A stretch of 64,000 bases of DNA from Neoceratodus forsteri (Eukaryota > Chordata > Ceratodontiformes > Ceratodontidae): the NCBI GenBank assembly GCA_016271365.2, contig CM028131.1:167032501-167096500 (forward strand), read 5' to 3'. Position numbers and translations under genes: made by a program. The notes beneath the pieces were generated by a model, which saw nothing but the letters and a program-made list of their open reading frames with translations, ran no database searches and was not told where the DNA came from. Of this stretch, positions 1 to 12,142 are shown one piece after another (within the stretch, counting starts at the first letter, position 1; each line of letters begins with the position of its first letter).

Positions 1-974
1 CAGCTGGTGCAAATTGCAGCACCCTGGCTTCTGAGCTTCTGAGCTCCGTTCAGAGGACAGAACACATGACTCCAGTGCTGCACAACACACAGACTACCAG
101 TTAAATAGAGAATCAGCAACAAGATAATTGTTTTGACATTAAGGCCTTAAACAGACTGGGTCCCAGAGTCCCATCTACCTAGGCAGTTAGCTTCCCCTCC
201 ACCCCCCCCCCACACCACTGGCAGAGGACCTTTAAAAAAATAAACAATCCAGTCTCTGAAGATTGAAGGAATCCAGAAATCTGCAGGCCAGTAGCAAAGT
301 CTGGGAAAGGAGGCTGAAGTCAATAATTCTGGAACCAAGGCATTGCAGATGAAGCAGGAAAGAGGGGGGTAGCAGAGAAAGATGCAGGAGGAGAAAACCC
401 AAACTGATCAAAGTATAGCCACCCTCAATGCGACAGGAGTTTGCCTGCAGCAAAATCCAAGAGTCAACAACTTAAAGCAAGTTTATCCCCCTTCCCCAGC
501 TTGTAGAGCTTATAGTACCTTTTATCCCGGGCTCCATCCTAAACTGCCTGCCACCATTTGTCTTGCTCTCTCCAATTCTTGGGACTGCAGCCTGTATCGG
601 GACCAGAGGAACTCACAGTTTGTTGCAGCCACAAAGGCTGACAGTGTCTTATCGGTGCTCAGCACACCCAACTCTGATTGCCACAACCCCAGCCTGCCTA
701 AGCTTCATTGCTACAACTGTGACCAAATGGAATGAACCTCCTCCATTGTGCTCTGGCTCCAGAGACAATGTTCCTTCTTGCATAGGGTCATCATCTTGTC
801 ATCCCCTGACTTCATTCACCAGCTAATAGGAGGTCAGGGATCTTGCTCCGCAGGCAAGGAGGATTATACAAGAAGGACACTGTAGGCTACTTGGTGCCCT
901 TTCCTGCAATCAATAGGGTATTGAGTGAACATTCTGCATACTAATTTCACTAACTGACAGCCCTCTAAGTTACA
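1..974. other. unannotated leading sequence
   Basis: I see no recognisable gene or transposon protein here. Open frames in this stretch are low-complexity or lack any familiar motif; one short frame owes its glycine run to a C-homopolymer near 208. The last bases become AT-rich and lead into a TATT-type tract at about 976-1000, which looks like the A-rich tail of the minus-strand LINE fragment that follows. It could hold old, unrecognisable repeats. Confidence 0.5.
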
Positions 975-2185
975 CTTATTTATTTATTTTATTTAACAGA
1001 CTTTAGGATTACAACCTTTGAGTCAGGGACTCATTTACAAAGGCTCCGCATCAAAAAACAAACATAAAACACTTAATACAAATAGACGTAGAATGGCAGC
1101 TAAAGGTTACCGTTTTTTTAGTTATACAATATTGCAGAATCAAGATCAGCTATACATTGCATTGAACGTGTTACCGAGAGCTGTATTTTACAGTTTTCAA
1201 GAGAACAATAAGTTTGCTGATAGAGGGAGGGAGTAACAGGTTTGAAATTTACAGTGAAGTAGAGAATTAGACAGATACCTTGTGAGTGCAGCCAAAGGAG
1301 GCATTGTTAATAGGTAATGTTTGGTAGCCCTATCGGTAGGAGCTCAGTGGTGGGGTGGTCCCGTGAGATGATAGGATGAAAGCTGTACTGTGCCTCTGCA
1401 AAGTAGGTTATGAGCAAGTAGGTACTCAGTGAGTTGAGTGGCTATAATTTTTTCGAAGGCTTTCAAGAGCGGTGGGAGAATAGATATGGGAGGGTAGTTA
1501 TTGGGGGAAGTGCTGTCACCACTCTTCAGTATTCGGGTGACTGTGGCAGTCTTCCAGGCTGTGGGGAACTGCCCCAGACTTAGGGAGTGGTTAATGAGGT
1601 CAGTCAGTGAGGAGAGGAATGTATCTAGTACTAGATGTAGGATTCTCATATCAAAAGAATCTTTGCAATAGCAAGAGCCACTGAGTGTTTTCATGAGAAA
1701 AGGCCTTGCTTCATTCATAGAGATCAGCCTGAGATGGAAGGGGGGATGCTGGGTGTTTGGGGCGGGGTTGCAGGAATGGGTCGAATAAGTTATTTGGGAA
1801 TACTGCACTAAGGTCAGAGAATGATGAGTTGAGGCAGTTGGCTATGGCCAGTAGGTCAGTGATAGGGACATTATTGACAGTTAGTGGGGGGGGGAGCAGC
1901 TGGATTTGCCATTGAGTTCCTTGATATTGTTCCAGAACAACCGAGCTTTCTCCCAGGAAGAGGCAAGGGTCATTTTGTAGTAGCCTGATTTGGCCTGTTC
2001 AGTGGCCCAAGTGCATCAGTTACGAGACGCTTTATAGGCTTGCCTGTCCGCCTGCATGCCGGATACAACTGCTTTATGCCAGAGATCATCTCTGTGCTTT
2101 AGCTGTTGGAGCAGTGCAGGCATGACCCGGGGGCATTACGTTTCTTGGACACTCATTACCCATGAAAACTTTTGAGGGCAGTTCC
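975..2185 (-). mobile_element. degraded LINE fragment (APE-type, RT N-terminal part)
   Basis: The minus strand reads, around 1344-1808, as the start of a LINE reverse transcriptase: a block resembling 'SLSLGQFPTAWKTATV' followed by a NYxPISILPPL core and an EKIIATQL segment, typical of the jockey/CR1/L2/Rex1 group. Upstream on that strand (1860-2160) is degraded linker-like sequence. The left end carries a TATTTATTT-type tract that fits a 3' tail. The palm with the catalytic aspartates is missing, so 975-1340 is probably a 3' UTR joined after an internal deletion. The RT core resembles that of the plus-strand LINE at 56.9-57.7 kb, so both may belong to one family. Clade assignment is uncertain. 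Confidence 0.6.
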
Positions 2186-3929
2186 TGAACCAGTCAGGTG
2201 GCAATTAGCTCTCACAGTGTGAAGAAGGCTTGCGCTGCTGGGCAAAGCCATCTAGGGAAGCCTTCTTGGGGCTTCCACAGCTGCATCTCAGGAGGTGACC
2301 TGAAAAGTATTTTAGAGCCTGCAAGTATAGACTTAAAAGTGTGTTTGCTGTTTTTGTCAGAATTACACTTGAGAGACTGTGTCTGCCAACTCACAACAAA
2401 GGAGGTAAAAGTGTGTTGATATATTAATTTGCTGTCAGCTGCCATTCTGCAGTGTGGACAGACTGTGTATGTATTTCTGATCTACAGAGAAGCATCAAGA
2501 CACCAGGCAGTCAAGGAAAGTGAACAGTCAGTGCTACTGCAAGGCACTGACTGATGTCCCACATGAAGGACTGGAAGCCTAAACATGTGTGTGTCATGTG
2601 AGGCCCTTGATTCTCAGACTGGTCTGTCTTGCAGAGAAGAAGGAGAAAGGAGCCAGAGAGGTCCCCATGACTATAAGCAAAAATCGTGATTCCAGTCCAG
2701 AGGTACCTGAGACCTGTATAGCCAAACTGATCATGCAAAACTCTACTGATCAACGTTCAAGTAAACCTGCATCTGCATAGTGGAGGATGAGGAGCCCAAG
2801 TTGTCAGGGAAGGTGGTAACACCAGAAACATGAGTACTCTCATGGATTGTTCTGCAACTAGGACTGTGTAAAGATTACACCAAATCTACAGTATTTGCCA
2901 TTGGGCCAGATCCATAAAACCTCAGTTTGAGGTTTGTCATTTTAAGCAACTGTATGGCCTGTGGTTTTTGGGTTTGTAAAGTATTTAATTTCTTTAAAAT
3001 GAATCACTGCTGGCCAACAAGCTACAACACCAATTGTTCTGCACTGTTTCTCCAACTGGGTACCCAGTAAAGAACAAGGAATGCCTTGTAGGTTTAAAAG
3101 GGTTATACTGGTACCAGTGGCCAAAATGTAGTGACCCCACTACAGGTGGGCTGGTAATACAAAAAGTTTTAACTGCATTTGTACTGCCACTGTATTTTAT
3201 ATTCTCTGGTGGGAGTGGGAACTACTGTTTATAGTGTTTCATAGGCCAGGCCCAATCAGGCACCAAACTGGCCCTGTTTCTTTAAAGTACACAAGTTCTA
3301 CAAAATCAGTCGAGATTCACAGTCCCTTGTGAATATTTCCTAATAAATATTTTACTGCTTATTTGAATTTTGTCTCGTGAGTATATTATTAGTAGTAAGT
3401 CACTGATTGTATTTTTGTTGATTTCATGGATGGGCCATTACTTTTCATTTGTGAAGAGACACTGTGGGGAGGTACTGCATCCTAAGAGGATGTATCATTC
3501 TGACATCAGACCCACTTAAACATAATCGCTGGCTGGAGGCACCATGCAAACTAAAACTAACTGGATATGAACTTCCCAGTCAGGAAGATAATGACTCAAG
3601 CCCCTCAATCTTCTTTGTGCCCGCAAAGCAAGACTAGTAACTATGACATTCATGGTGACCCAGTTACACAAGCATCTGTGGATCACTGTGGGTGCACTTT
3701 ATATAGCACTTGGTAGGGGGCTGAGCATAGGTTGCTAGTTGCTCCAACAAACCCCAGGCATAGCCTGTGAAATTACTGTGTAAAAAGTGGCAATACGGCA
3801 AGAACTGAAAAACGTATACAGTGCAAGCATGCTGCCTGACACTATGCCTGACATTATGCACCAGTATCACATTGCTTCTTCTGAAGGACAGAGTTCACTC
3901 ACTCCAATTGCATATTGCCCACCTGAAGT
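2186..3929. other. unannotated interval
   Basis: No recognisable transposon protein, RNA gene or exon. Frames on both strands are short and lack family motifs. Around 3340-3360 there is an AT-rich TAATAAATATTTTA palindromic stretch. The right boundary is set by the first DIRS inverted terminal repeat. Confidence 0.45.
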
Positions 3930-4135
3930 CACAGTCCTCAGTTTGTGACTTCACAGCATGTTTCTGTATAATTGGATCAACTTTGGGGGTATCTCAGTCA
4001 TCAGGTTACAGCATAGGAACCTTCGCTGTTGGTGAAGGGGAATCCACACGGAAGATTTTTCAGCAGTACAGCTGGGGTCACTCCCGCCATTGATGTCCCC
4101 GATGTCAGCAACCCTATAGAAGTGTGGGCAGCCCT
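3930..4135 (+). repeat. left inverted terminal repeat of DIRS 1
   Basis: The segment is an imperfect reverse complement of 17740-17947. The best-conserved parts are CTCAGTCATCAGGTTAC (about 3993-4009) and GGTGAAGGGGAATCCACACG (about 4032-4051), which reappear in opposite orientation near 17832-17860. The outer part, CCTCAGTTTGTGA near 3936, also has a counterpart near 17935-17946. This long inverted arrangement distinguishes DIRS from LTR retrotransposons and retroviruses. Confidence 0.85.
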
Positions 4136-4265
4136 GTTCCCTCCTCTGTTCTTTCCCACGGTCTTCTTGCAAGCACAATCTCCGCTGAAGCTCCGTCACA
4201 GTGTTTGTGCCTTTTTTGGCCTATAGCCACACTTTTTCCTACTTCCCTTACCTAAATCTCATTTA

Positions 4266-6230
4266 GTGATCTTTTTTTGTTTATATCGAGAATTAATCCT
4301 TCATCTTCTCTATTCCATCACTGCTACTGTTGAAAGAAGATTGCCTGTACACTCTGTTTGTATCTGCTGTCTTGGGCCTGAACACAACGTCTCCAATTGT
4401 GAGCTCTGCCAGAAGTTTAATCAGACAACCCTCTGGCAACGCAAGAAGGCTCTCAATAAATTTCTGATGGAACAGCAGGTAGTCAACTCCGGGGCCCTGG
4501 CTGCTCAGTCTCCCACCAGAACTTTGAGCTCCCAGGCCTCCAAGGCCCAAGACAAGTCCTCAGGGAAAAGTCACAAAAAAGGCCGGGATCATGACCACTC
4601 CCCCTGGCAGTCATCCCACTCCCCTGCAGCCTCTCCTTCTTCAGGGAGCTCTTCATCGAAGGTGGCTGCCACAATGCAGAGACCAGCTGTCCAGGTCTCT
4701 GTTTCTATCAGGCTCAAACCGACAGCTTGTCCGCCTGACTCTCAGTGTGCTTGGCCATTGACCTCGAGGTCTTCAACCCCTCCTCTGTCAACAATAGGAT
4801 CACCATCAACGGTTGCTTCATCAAGACGTGCCCCTTCCTATCTGAGGGCTACAGGCTCATCAGGCTCTCAGGATGGAGGGTCGTCGGCTTCTGTGCTGTT
4901 GAACCCCCACCTCCGTTGACGACAGCTATGGATCTGAACAAAGTACTTCTCAATTTCACTAATGTACTCGCTCAGCAGTTTAGTGCCTTAAATAGGCCTT
5001 CGTCACTGCCACCATCACCGAAAGCTTTGTCATCAACACCTATTCATTGACCATGGGAGACTCCCCATGGGCCACTTATAACCACTCCAGTGCCAGAGCC
5101 TGATGAGGAAGGCAATGTTGAGATGGAGTACCATATGACCTGATGACATAGAGGATGACAAGAAGGAGGAAGAAATCCTCATCTCTGATAAGTCCACTAT
5201 CTCTTCAGTCAGCGAAGACTCAGTCAAGCATACTCCAAGGTCTCCTCCTGAGGATGCCACCTTCTTCAATGTCATGAAGCAATTGTCTGCCACTAAGGGC
5301 TTCCAGACTGAGGAGGAGGATGCCACCAGAAAAGACAAGGTGGACTTCCTGGAGGTCCCCTGAATCTCCCCCTAAGATTATTCCTCCTATGCTGCTAGCC
5401 CTGAGAAATGCCACTACAGCAGCCTGGCACAGGCCAGACATGGTGCCAGCTATGCCACAAAGGGCAGACAAGCTTTACAATGCACCTCAGGGCCTTTCTT
5501 ATGTTGCTGCCCAGGCCAAAACTGATTCTCTGGTCATCAAGGCATCCCATGACAGTTCTAAGGTGCCAAAACACCTTAGTTCCATCCCCCCCCAGACAAG
5601 TAATCCCACAGGATTGATCTCTGGGGTAAGAAAGTTTATGCCTCCTCTACTTTGGGCCTAAGGATTGTAAACTATCTGTCACACATGGTTAAGTTCCAAA
5701 ATGCCAACTGGAGGAAGGGCAAGGCAGCTGCTCAGGCCCTTCCTGATGGCATCTCTAAGCAGGAATTGCTCCAGTGTCTACAAATTGCTGAGAATGTAAG
5801 TAAACATCTCCTCAGGGTCCTGTATGATACAGCTGACACAGAAGCCGGGGCAGTTGCTGCTGGCATATGCCTTCATAGGCACTCATGGCTGAAATTCTCT
5901 GGCTTTGGAGCTGATGTGCGAACAAGGTGCTTAATGCCCCTTTCAAAGGCACCAAGCTCTTTGGGCCTGATATCTAGGACCTCATTAATTATCTGCAGGC
6001 CTCTGGCACAGCCATTAAGTCTGTCCACTCTCTCTACCACACTCAACCCCATGGTAGAGGGTGCTCTACTTTTCGTAGACAGACCAAAAGACCAGGCTCG
6101 GCTTCCTGCACTCAGGGCAAGTGCAGAGCACAGTCTTCCTTTCCAGCCCTCTAATACCGGAGTAGTGGCCAAGTATCCCAGAAATGATGGACCAGCCTCC
6201 ACAGCTGGTCCCACCTCTGCTTGACTCCTT
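4266..6230 (+). pseudogene. DIRS 1 gag-like region, frameshifted
   Basis: The product would be the gag-like structural protein of a DIRS element. Near 4350-4430 it shows a cysteine-rich motif, CICCLGPEHN with two further cysteines spaced CELC, matching the head of the minus-strand gag at 36.4 kb (CVYCLGFDH...CQICKNF). Serine-rich low-complexity sequence follows. An acidic region lies around 5130-5220, and a C-terminal block near 5650-5830 contains WRKGKAAAQALPDG. Homology moves between frames at about 4900, 5100-5340 and 5650, so at least three frameshifts are needed. DIRS gag proteins are poorly conserved, so the assignment rests on position and the cysteine motif. Confidence 0.72.
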
Positions 6231-6263
6231 GCCAGGCCCGCCTCTTCTGGTCTAGACCAGGAG

Positions 6264-7745
6264 GTGGCGGTTTTCCCTCCATCTGAGTCAAAGAAGAATC
6301 ATAACCTCAGATGCTTGAATCCTGTGGGTCATAGAAAGTGGTCATACCTTGGAGCTCATTCAACATCCTCCAGATACCCCTCCACCACCCTCAAACTACC
6401 CCTCCCCCTGGCCAACTTAGCAGTCCTCTGGGAGGAGGTACAGTCTCTTGTGCTCAAGCAGGCAATTACAGTAAACTGGTGCCAAAGTGACAGAGAAACC
6501 ATGGGTTGTAATCCAGGTTGTCTTGGTCCCCAAAAAGACCAGAGATCTGAATCCAATCTTGGATCTCAAGGGCTTCAATCTCTTTGTCCGGTACAAAAAG
6601 TTCTGGATGGTGACTTTGCCAGGCTTCATGCCCCTCCTCAAGGCTGGGGACTGGCTCTGTTCACTGGACATGCAGGATGCTTACCTGCACATTTTGGTTG
6701 TTCTCCTGACAGTAAGTTTCTTCACTTTGCCTTTCAGGGTGATTGCTACCAGTTCAAAGTGCTGCCCTTTGGCTCATCCTCTGTGCTGCATGTCTTTACC
6801 AAATGCTTGGCAGTGGTTGGAGCTGCTCTAAGAAGAAAGTGTCTGTACATTTTCCCTTACCTGGATGACTGGCTTCTCAAGGCCCTGTCAAGGGAACAGT
6901 TTTTGCTGACTTTGGAGCATACTCTCCAGCTCTTCCACTGTCTGGGCATAACAGTCAATCTCCTCAGGACCATTCTAGAACCATCCCAAAGACTGCTGAA
7001 CATTAGGGTGATTCTGGACTCCAAACAGGGGAAGGCCTTCTTGCCCAAGAACAGGGCGGAATGCCTTATGGCTCAGACTCATGAAGTTGATCGGAGTCGG
7101 TACATTCCTGCCAGACTGTACCTCAGGTTATTGGGTCTAAGGGCTGCCACCACTCACACCATTCCACTGTCTAGACTTCTCATGCACGCCCTTCAGTGGA
7201 TCCTCAGAGTGCAATGGAACCAGCATATGGATGCGTTAGAACAACAGGCCCTAGTCTCCTCCCCAGTTCACAAGGTACTGTAGTGGTGAATGGATTTCTC
7301 AAATCTTCTTCAAGAGGTTCCTTTCCAGATTTCTTCCCAGCATCATGTCCTAACCATGGATGCTTCGGGTCTAGGCTTGGGAGCACACCTGGGCCCCTTT
7401 CAAACCCAGGACTTCTGGTCCCAGTGGGAAGCTGCCCTGCATATCAATGTCCTGGAGATGAGAGCGGTGCTCTATGCCATGTAAGTTTTTGAAAAGCATT
7501 TGGCTCCAGGCCAACTGCTGGTGCAGTCAGACAATCTGAGTGTAATCCACTACATCAACAAGCAGGGTGGGACTCACTCGTACCCCCTTTGCAGGGAGAC
7601 CATGAGAGTGTGGTATTGGGCACTGGAGCACAATCTGACACTCTCTGTGGCACACATGCCAGGCATCCTAAACACCCAGTTGGACAGTCTCAGCAGGACT
7701 CAGTTCAGCATGCAGGAATGGGAGCTTCACTCTTCAGTAGTACGT
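6264..7745 (+). pseudogene. DIRS 1 reverse transcriptase-RNase H, broken
   Basis: The RT copies element RNA to DNA and the RNase H removes the RNA strand. At 6530-6720 a second frame carries the finger/palm start (NPILDLKGFN, then WLCSLDMQDAYLHI). The frame at 6264-7283 then carries FAFQGDCYQFKVLPFGSSS and the catalytic box YLDDWL near 6858-6875, diagnostic of DIRS-type RT. RNase H follows in new frames: TMDASGLGLGAHLG near 7353 with the first catalytic Asp, VLEMRAVL with the Glu, and LVQSDNLSVIHYINKQGGT near 7522. A stop at 7483-7485 and several frameshifts inactivate it. The reading ends in SSVV at the 7749 insertion. Confidence 0.88.
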
Positions 7746-7748
7746 GAG

Positions 7749-8330
7749 GTCGGCGCCCATATGATGGCGCCATCAGAAACGACAATGCGATGTGGGCAAA
7801 AGCCCAAAAGGCGAGGGGGCAGAGAGGGCAATCAGATGTGGGGTTGTGGGCAACTCTAGCAACAGGATGTTGCTATACATACATGTGCGGGGGTGAGCTA
7901 CGGCGGCGTGGCCTGGGAGGGTGGAGGGATGAAGGGGTGTAACGGTGGTCAGTTGCTGAGCTGCACCGTGGTGTCTGGGGTTAGCTTCCGCTTGCAGTGC
8001 TGGGATTCGGGTTTGGGTCTGGGTCAGGTGCTACTGCCTTTTTGTTGAGCATGGCCAAGCGTTATTTATATTTTACTTTTCACCCCCACCACATGCACCC
8101 CTGGAGTTGAGAATCCTTATGTAGGAGGGTGTGGGGCAAAACCCCATGTGTGGGTTTGTAGGTATCAGGCTGCCCCCACAGAAAGAAAAAGCATAGAACT
8201 CTCGCTCGTTCTTCCATGCGCCGAGGATGTCAGGGTGGTGAAATTGTTTTCACTGCCCCGACTTCGCAAATAATGCGAGTTGCCATTTGGCACTCACTAT
8301 TATCACATAGAACCCTCTGATCTGTAGCAG
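7749..8330. mobile_element. unidentified ~0.58-kb insertion in DIRS 1
   Basis: DIRS coding homology stops after the RNase H at about 7745 and resumes near 8331 with DLFDRLGHSEL, which normally follows RNase H directly in this family. The intervening 0.58 kb is therefore an insertion. It contains no transposase-like frame. Near its left end GGCGCC is repeated in inverted order (about 7754-7778). Flanks at 7741-7749 and 8320-8330 share only an imperfect GTAGTA/GTAGCA, which may be a decayed target duplication. It may be a small non-autonomous DNA transposon or a SINE; I cannot name the family. Confidence 0.5.
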
Positions 8331-8793
8331 AAGATCTGTTCGACAGATTGGGTCATTCAGAGTTGGACCATTTTACGTCCCCACTCAATGCAAAACTGCC
8401 CAATTTCTGCTAGCTAGATCCAGGGCATTGAGTTTTCTTGTGAGAGGCCTTGTCGCTCTCTTGGAGCAGAAGATTTCTGTATGCATTCCCTTTGTTTCCA
8501 CTAATACAAAGGGTGCCGATCAAGTTGCAAATGGAGGGGGCCAGAGTGATCCTGGTAGCTGCACTCTGACCTCACTAGATATGGTTCCCTCTGATTCAGC
8601 AGCTGGTGGAGGAACCTCCAGTCCTTCTGCAGGAATCTGCTGACTCCAGATCAGAGGATGCTGGTCCATCCCAACTTCAGGTCCCTCCATCTACATGCAT
8701 GTCTCCTGAGGACATAGCCATCCCCAGGTTCAGGGTCTCTAACAGGGTGGTGGACATCCTGGCGGCCGCCCCCAATGAGCTTTCCACCTATCA
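8331..8793 (+). pseudogene. DIRS 1 region between RNase H and recombinase (methyltransferase-like)
   Basis: Conceptual translation in shifting frames gives DLFDRLGHSELDHF, then a stretch of the LLYAFPP type, then a block of the EGARVILVA type with a W-P-L pattern and VEEPPVLLQES at about 8606-8640. This order is usual in vertebrate DIRS between RNase H and tyrosine recombinase, a segment often annotated as DNA N6-adenine methyltransferase-like. It reaches the N-terminus of the recombinase at about 8740-8793 (RVVDILAAAP, then STYHT), where the large nested insertion starts. At least two frameshifts and a stop are present. The methyltransferase label follows family convention; I see no clear catalytic motif. 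Confidence 0.65.
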
Positions 8794-8798
8794 CACTT

Positions 8799-9085
8799 AT
8801 TTCTATTTATTTATTTATCAAAATATTTTGCCAGGAAGGCACACTGAACAACAAATTGTTTGTCTCCTGGTGTGACCTGGAGGGGTACAATTCGATGACA
8901 AATTAGACATGCAGTTTAACATTTAACATATCCAAGAAATTAAACATTGAATTACATTCGTAACAAGACATACAGTTAAAAAATATCATAAATAATCATA
9001 CAGTCATATTTGTGACATAACATGCAGTTAAATACATCATGTCTGTGGAATATGCATTTAATTACAAGTGGCATATCTGAGGAAC
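8799..9085 (-). repeat. SINE/LINE-tail-like repeat, minus strand
   Basis: It begins with a TATTTATTTATT tract (the reverse of an A-rich tail), then a TTGCCAGGAAGGCACACTGA block and, about 40 bases on, a GTGTGACCTGG block. A similar arrangement (CCAGGAGTAGCACACT, then GGTGCAACCTGGGA) occurs at 61016-61070 in front of the CORE-SINE-like repeat, so the two probably share a 3' module. The piece sits at the left edge of the nested block in DIRS 1, directly after the broken recombinase start. There is no coding potential. Confidence 0.5.
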
Positions 9086-9401
9086 ATAGTACAGAAACAT
9101 AGAAACATAAAATTTGATGGCAGATAAGGACTGCTTGGCACACCTAGTCTGTCCATTTCCCTACCTAATGAATAAGCTGCAGATCCTAGTTAACCAACAG
9201 CCTACTTCTTCCTACCCCCACTGGAATTGCCTTATGTCTGTCCCATGCATTGTTGAATTCCCACACTGTTTTTGACTCCACAACCTCCTCAGGAAGGCTG
9301 TTCCATACATCCACAACCCTCTCTATGAAAAAATACTTCCTCACATTACCTCTGAGCCATCCTCCCTCTATCTTCAAATTGTGCCCCCTTGTTTTTGCAC
9401 A

Positions 9402-10990
9402 TCACTTTTTCTGAAAGATGCTACCCTCTTGGACTTTGTTGATTTCCTTGAGGTACTTGAAAGTTTCTATTATGCCTCCCCCCCTTTCCTTGACGGCATA
9501 CATATTAAGCTTCTTTAGTCTCTCTTCATATGTCTTCTGTTGCAGACCCTGCACCATTTTGGTTGCCCTCCTCTGGATAGCCTCCACCCTCTCTATGTCT
9601 TTGCGGAGATGGGGTCTCCAGAACCGCACACAGTACTCCAGATGGGGTCTCACTAACTGTCTGTACAGAGGGATAACAACTTCCTGTTTTCTACTGCTGA
9701 TGCCTCTCCCTATGCATCCCAGTATTCCCCAGTCCACCTTACTGCCTTCTCACATTGCTTGGCCACCTTTAGGTCATCCGATATAACTACCCCAGGTTCC
9801 TTTCCAATTTTGTTGTTGTCAGTATCTCACTCCCCCCCCATTGTGTACTCTTCCCCTGGGTTTTTGTTTACCAGGTGCATTACTTTGCACTTCTTTGCAT
9901 TGAATCTAAGCTGCCATACATTTGACCATTTGTCCAACCTTGCCAAGTCCCTTCTCATCCTTTCCACCCCACCTTGTGTATCAGCCCTGTTGCAGATCTT
10001 TGTGTTGTCTGCAAAGAGACATACTTTTCCTTCCAGTCCCTCTGCAATGTCACTTATAAAGACATTAAAAAAGACCAGACCCTGTATTGAACCCTGCGGT
10101 ACCCCACTAGGAACCCCCCTTTCTTCACTGTGGACTCCATTTACTATTAACCTCTGTGTCCTGTTATCAAGCCAATGTTTTACCCAGGCTACCACCCTGG
10201 GACCCACTCCCAGGCTGGATAATTTGTTTATTAATCTTTTGTGCGGGACTGTGTCAAATGCCTTGCTAAAGTCTAGGTAGGCCATGTCCACAGCCCCTCC
10301 CTGGTCTACTACTTTGGTCACCCAGTTAAAGAAATTGATTAGATTCATCTGACGTGACCTTCCCATTGTGAATCCATGCTGCCTTTGGTCCTGTGCCCCA
10401 CTGACCACTAGGTACTCAGCAATTCTTTCCTTCAGAAATGATTCCATCATTTTCCCTACCACTGAGGTAAAACTGACAGGTCTGTAGTTTCCTGCCTCTG
10501 TCTTGCTCCCACTTTTGTGAAGAGGAATCACATCCGCCCTCCTTAAGTCCTCAGGTACCACACCATCCTCCCATGATTTGTTAAAGTAGGTAGTCAGTGG
10601 TGTTACTAGTTCTCCCCATACTTCTTTTAGAATTCTGGGGTGAATTCCATCAGGCCCAATTCCTTTGTCCACCTTCAGTTTTAGGAGTTCTTTCAGAACC
10701 CTTTTTTATGTGAAAGGACTGATATCGACTACCCTATCCAGATTATTTCTATTGACTGGATTAGGTACCTCCCTCTCCTCTTTTATGAATACTGAGCAGA
10801 AGTATTCATTCAGTATCCCTGTTTCTTCACTGTCCCTCTCTGTCCACCCACTCTCCTCTTTATTTAGCCTCAGTATCCCTCCCTTTGTCTTTCTTCACTC
10901 CCTAATGTACCTATAAAAGGTTTTATCCCCCTTCTTAACTGAGTTGGCTCTCTTTTCCTTGGTTTGGGCCTTTGCTTTTCTGACCACCTT
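9402..10990 (-). pseudogene. LINE A reverse transcriptase, inactive
   Basis: Reading leftward: GPDGIHPRILKE near 10655, NYRPVSFTSVVGK near 10490, then YLDFSKAFDTVPHKRL and GVPSGVPQGS, all hallmark CR1 RT blocks. The catalytic box reads FADN where the family has Y/FADD, so the second metal-binding aspartate appears to be replaced by asparagine. The C-terminal domain (VRPHLEYCVRFWRPHLRKDI) lies in a separate frame at 9402-9737. A frameshift around 9830 and the FADN box make this copy non-functional. A related copy at 11.0-12.1 kb keeps YADD. Confidence 0.88.
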
Positions 10991-11008
10991 CCCCACTTCC
11001 TTCTGCTT

Positions 11009-12142
11009 AGAAACATAGAAACATAGACTTTGACGGCAGATAAGGACCACTTGGCCCACCCAGTCTGCCCATTTCCCAACCTACTGGATAAGCTGCAGAT
11101 TCTAGTTAACCAACAGCCTACTTCCTGCAACCCCCCACTATAATTGTCTTATGTCTGTCCCATGCAAGATTGAATTCCTCCACTGTTTTAGACCTAACTA
11201 CCACCCCAAGAAGGCAGTTCCATGTATCCACCACTCTCTCCATGAAAAACAATTTCCTCATATTACCCCTGAGCCATCCCACCTCTATCTTTAAATTGTG
11301 CCCCCTTGTTCTTACACATCTCTTTTTATGAAAGATGCTACCCTCCTGGACTTTGTTGATTCCCTTGAGGTACTTGAAAGTTTCTATCTTGTCCCCCCAT
11401 CCCTCCTTTCATCAAGGGTATACATATTAAGCTCTCTCAATCTCTCTTCATATGGTTTCTGATGCAGACCCTGCACCATTTTAGTTGCCCTCTTCTGGAC
11501 TGCATCCGTCCTGTCTATGTCCTTGCGTAGATGAGGTCTCCAAATCTGCACACAGTACTCCAGATGGGGTCTCACCAACTGTCTGTATAGAGGGATAACC
11601 ACTTCCCTTTTTCTACTTGTGATCCCCCTTCCTATGCATTCCAGTATCCCCCTGGCTCTCCTTACCGACTTCTCACATTGCTTACCCACCTTTAGGTCAT
11701 CTGACATGACTACCCCCAGGTCCCTTTCCATTTTTGTTGTTGTTAGTACCTCCCCTGCTATTGTGTACTCCTCTCCTGGGTTTTTGTTGCCCAGGTGCAT
11801 TACTTTGCACTTCTTTGCATTGAATCTAAGTTGCCATATGTCTGACCATTCCTCCAACCTTGCCAAGTCCTTTCTCATCTTTTCTACCCCCTCTTGTGTA
11901 TCAACTCTGTTACAGATCTTTGTGTCATCTGCATAGAGGCATACCTTTCCCTTCAGACCCTCTGCAATGTCACCCATAAAGATGTTAAAGAGGACTGGAT
12001 CCAGAACTGAGCCCTGAGGTACTCCACTAGTAACCCCCCTTTCTTCGGAATGTGTTCCATTCACTATTACCTTCTGTGTCCTGTTGTACAGCCAGTTTGC
12101 TACCCAGGCTACTACCCTGGGACCCACTCCCAGGCTGGCTAA
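11009..12142 (-). mobile_element. CR1-like LINE B, 5'-truncated, nested in LINE A
   Basis: The 3' tail (GAAACATAGAAACATAGA) begins at about 11009 and RT homology extends right to about 12142, starting with SLGVGPRVVAW and including YADDTKICN (intact catalytic box), FNAKKCKVMHL and VRPHLEYCVQIWRPHL. LINE A sequence ends with CTGCTT at 11008 and resumes with CTTTAACCAGTAC at 12143. In the uninterrupted LINE C this reads continuously as CTGCTTTAACTGGTAC at about 53966-53981. LINE B is therefore a 1.13-kb truncated insertion inside LINE A, with only about 3 bp (CTT) of possible target duplication. Confidence 0.85.
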
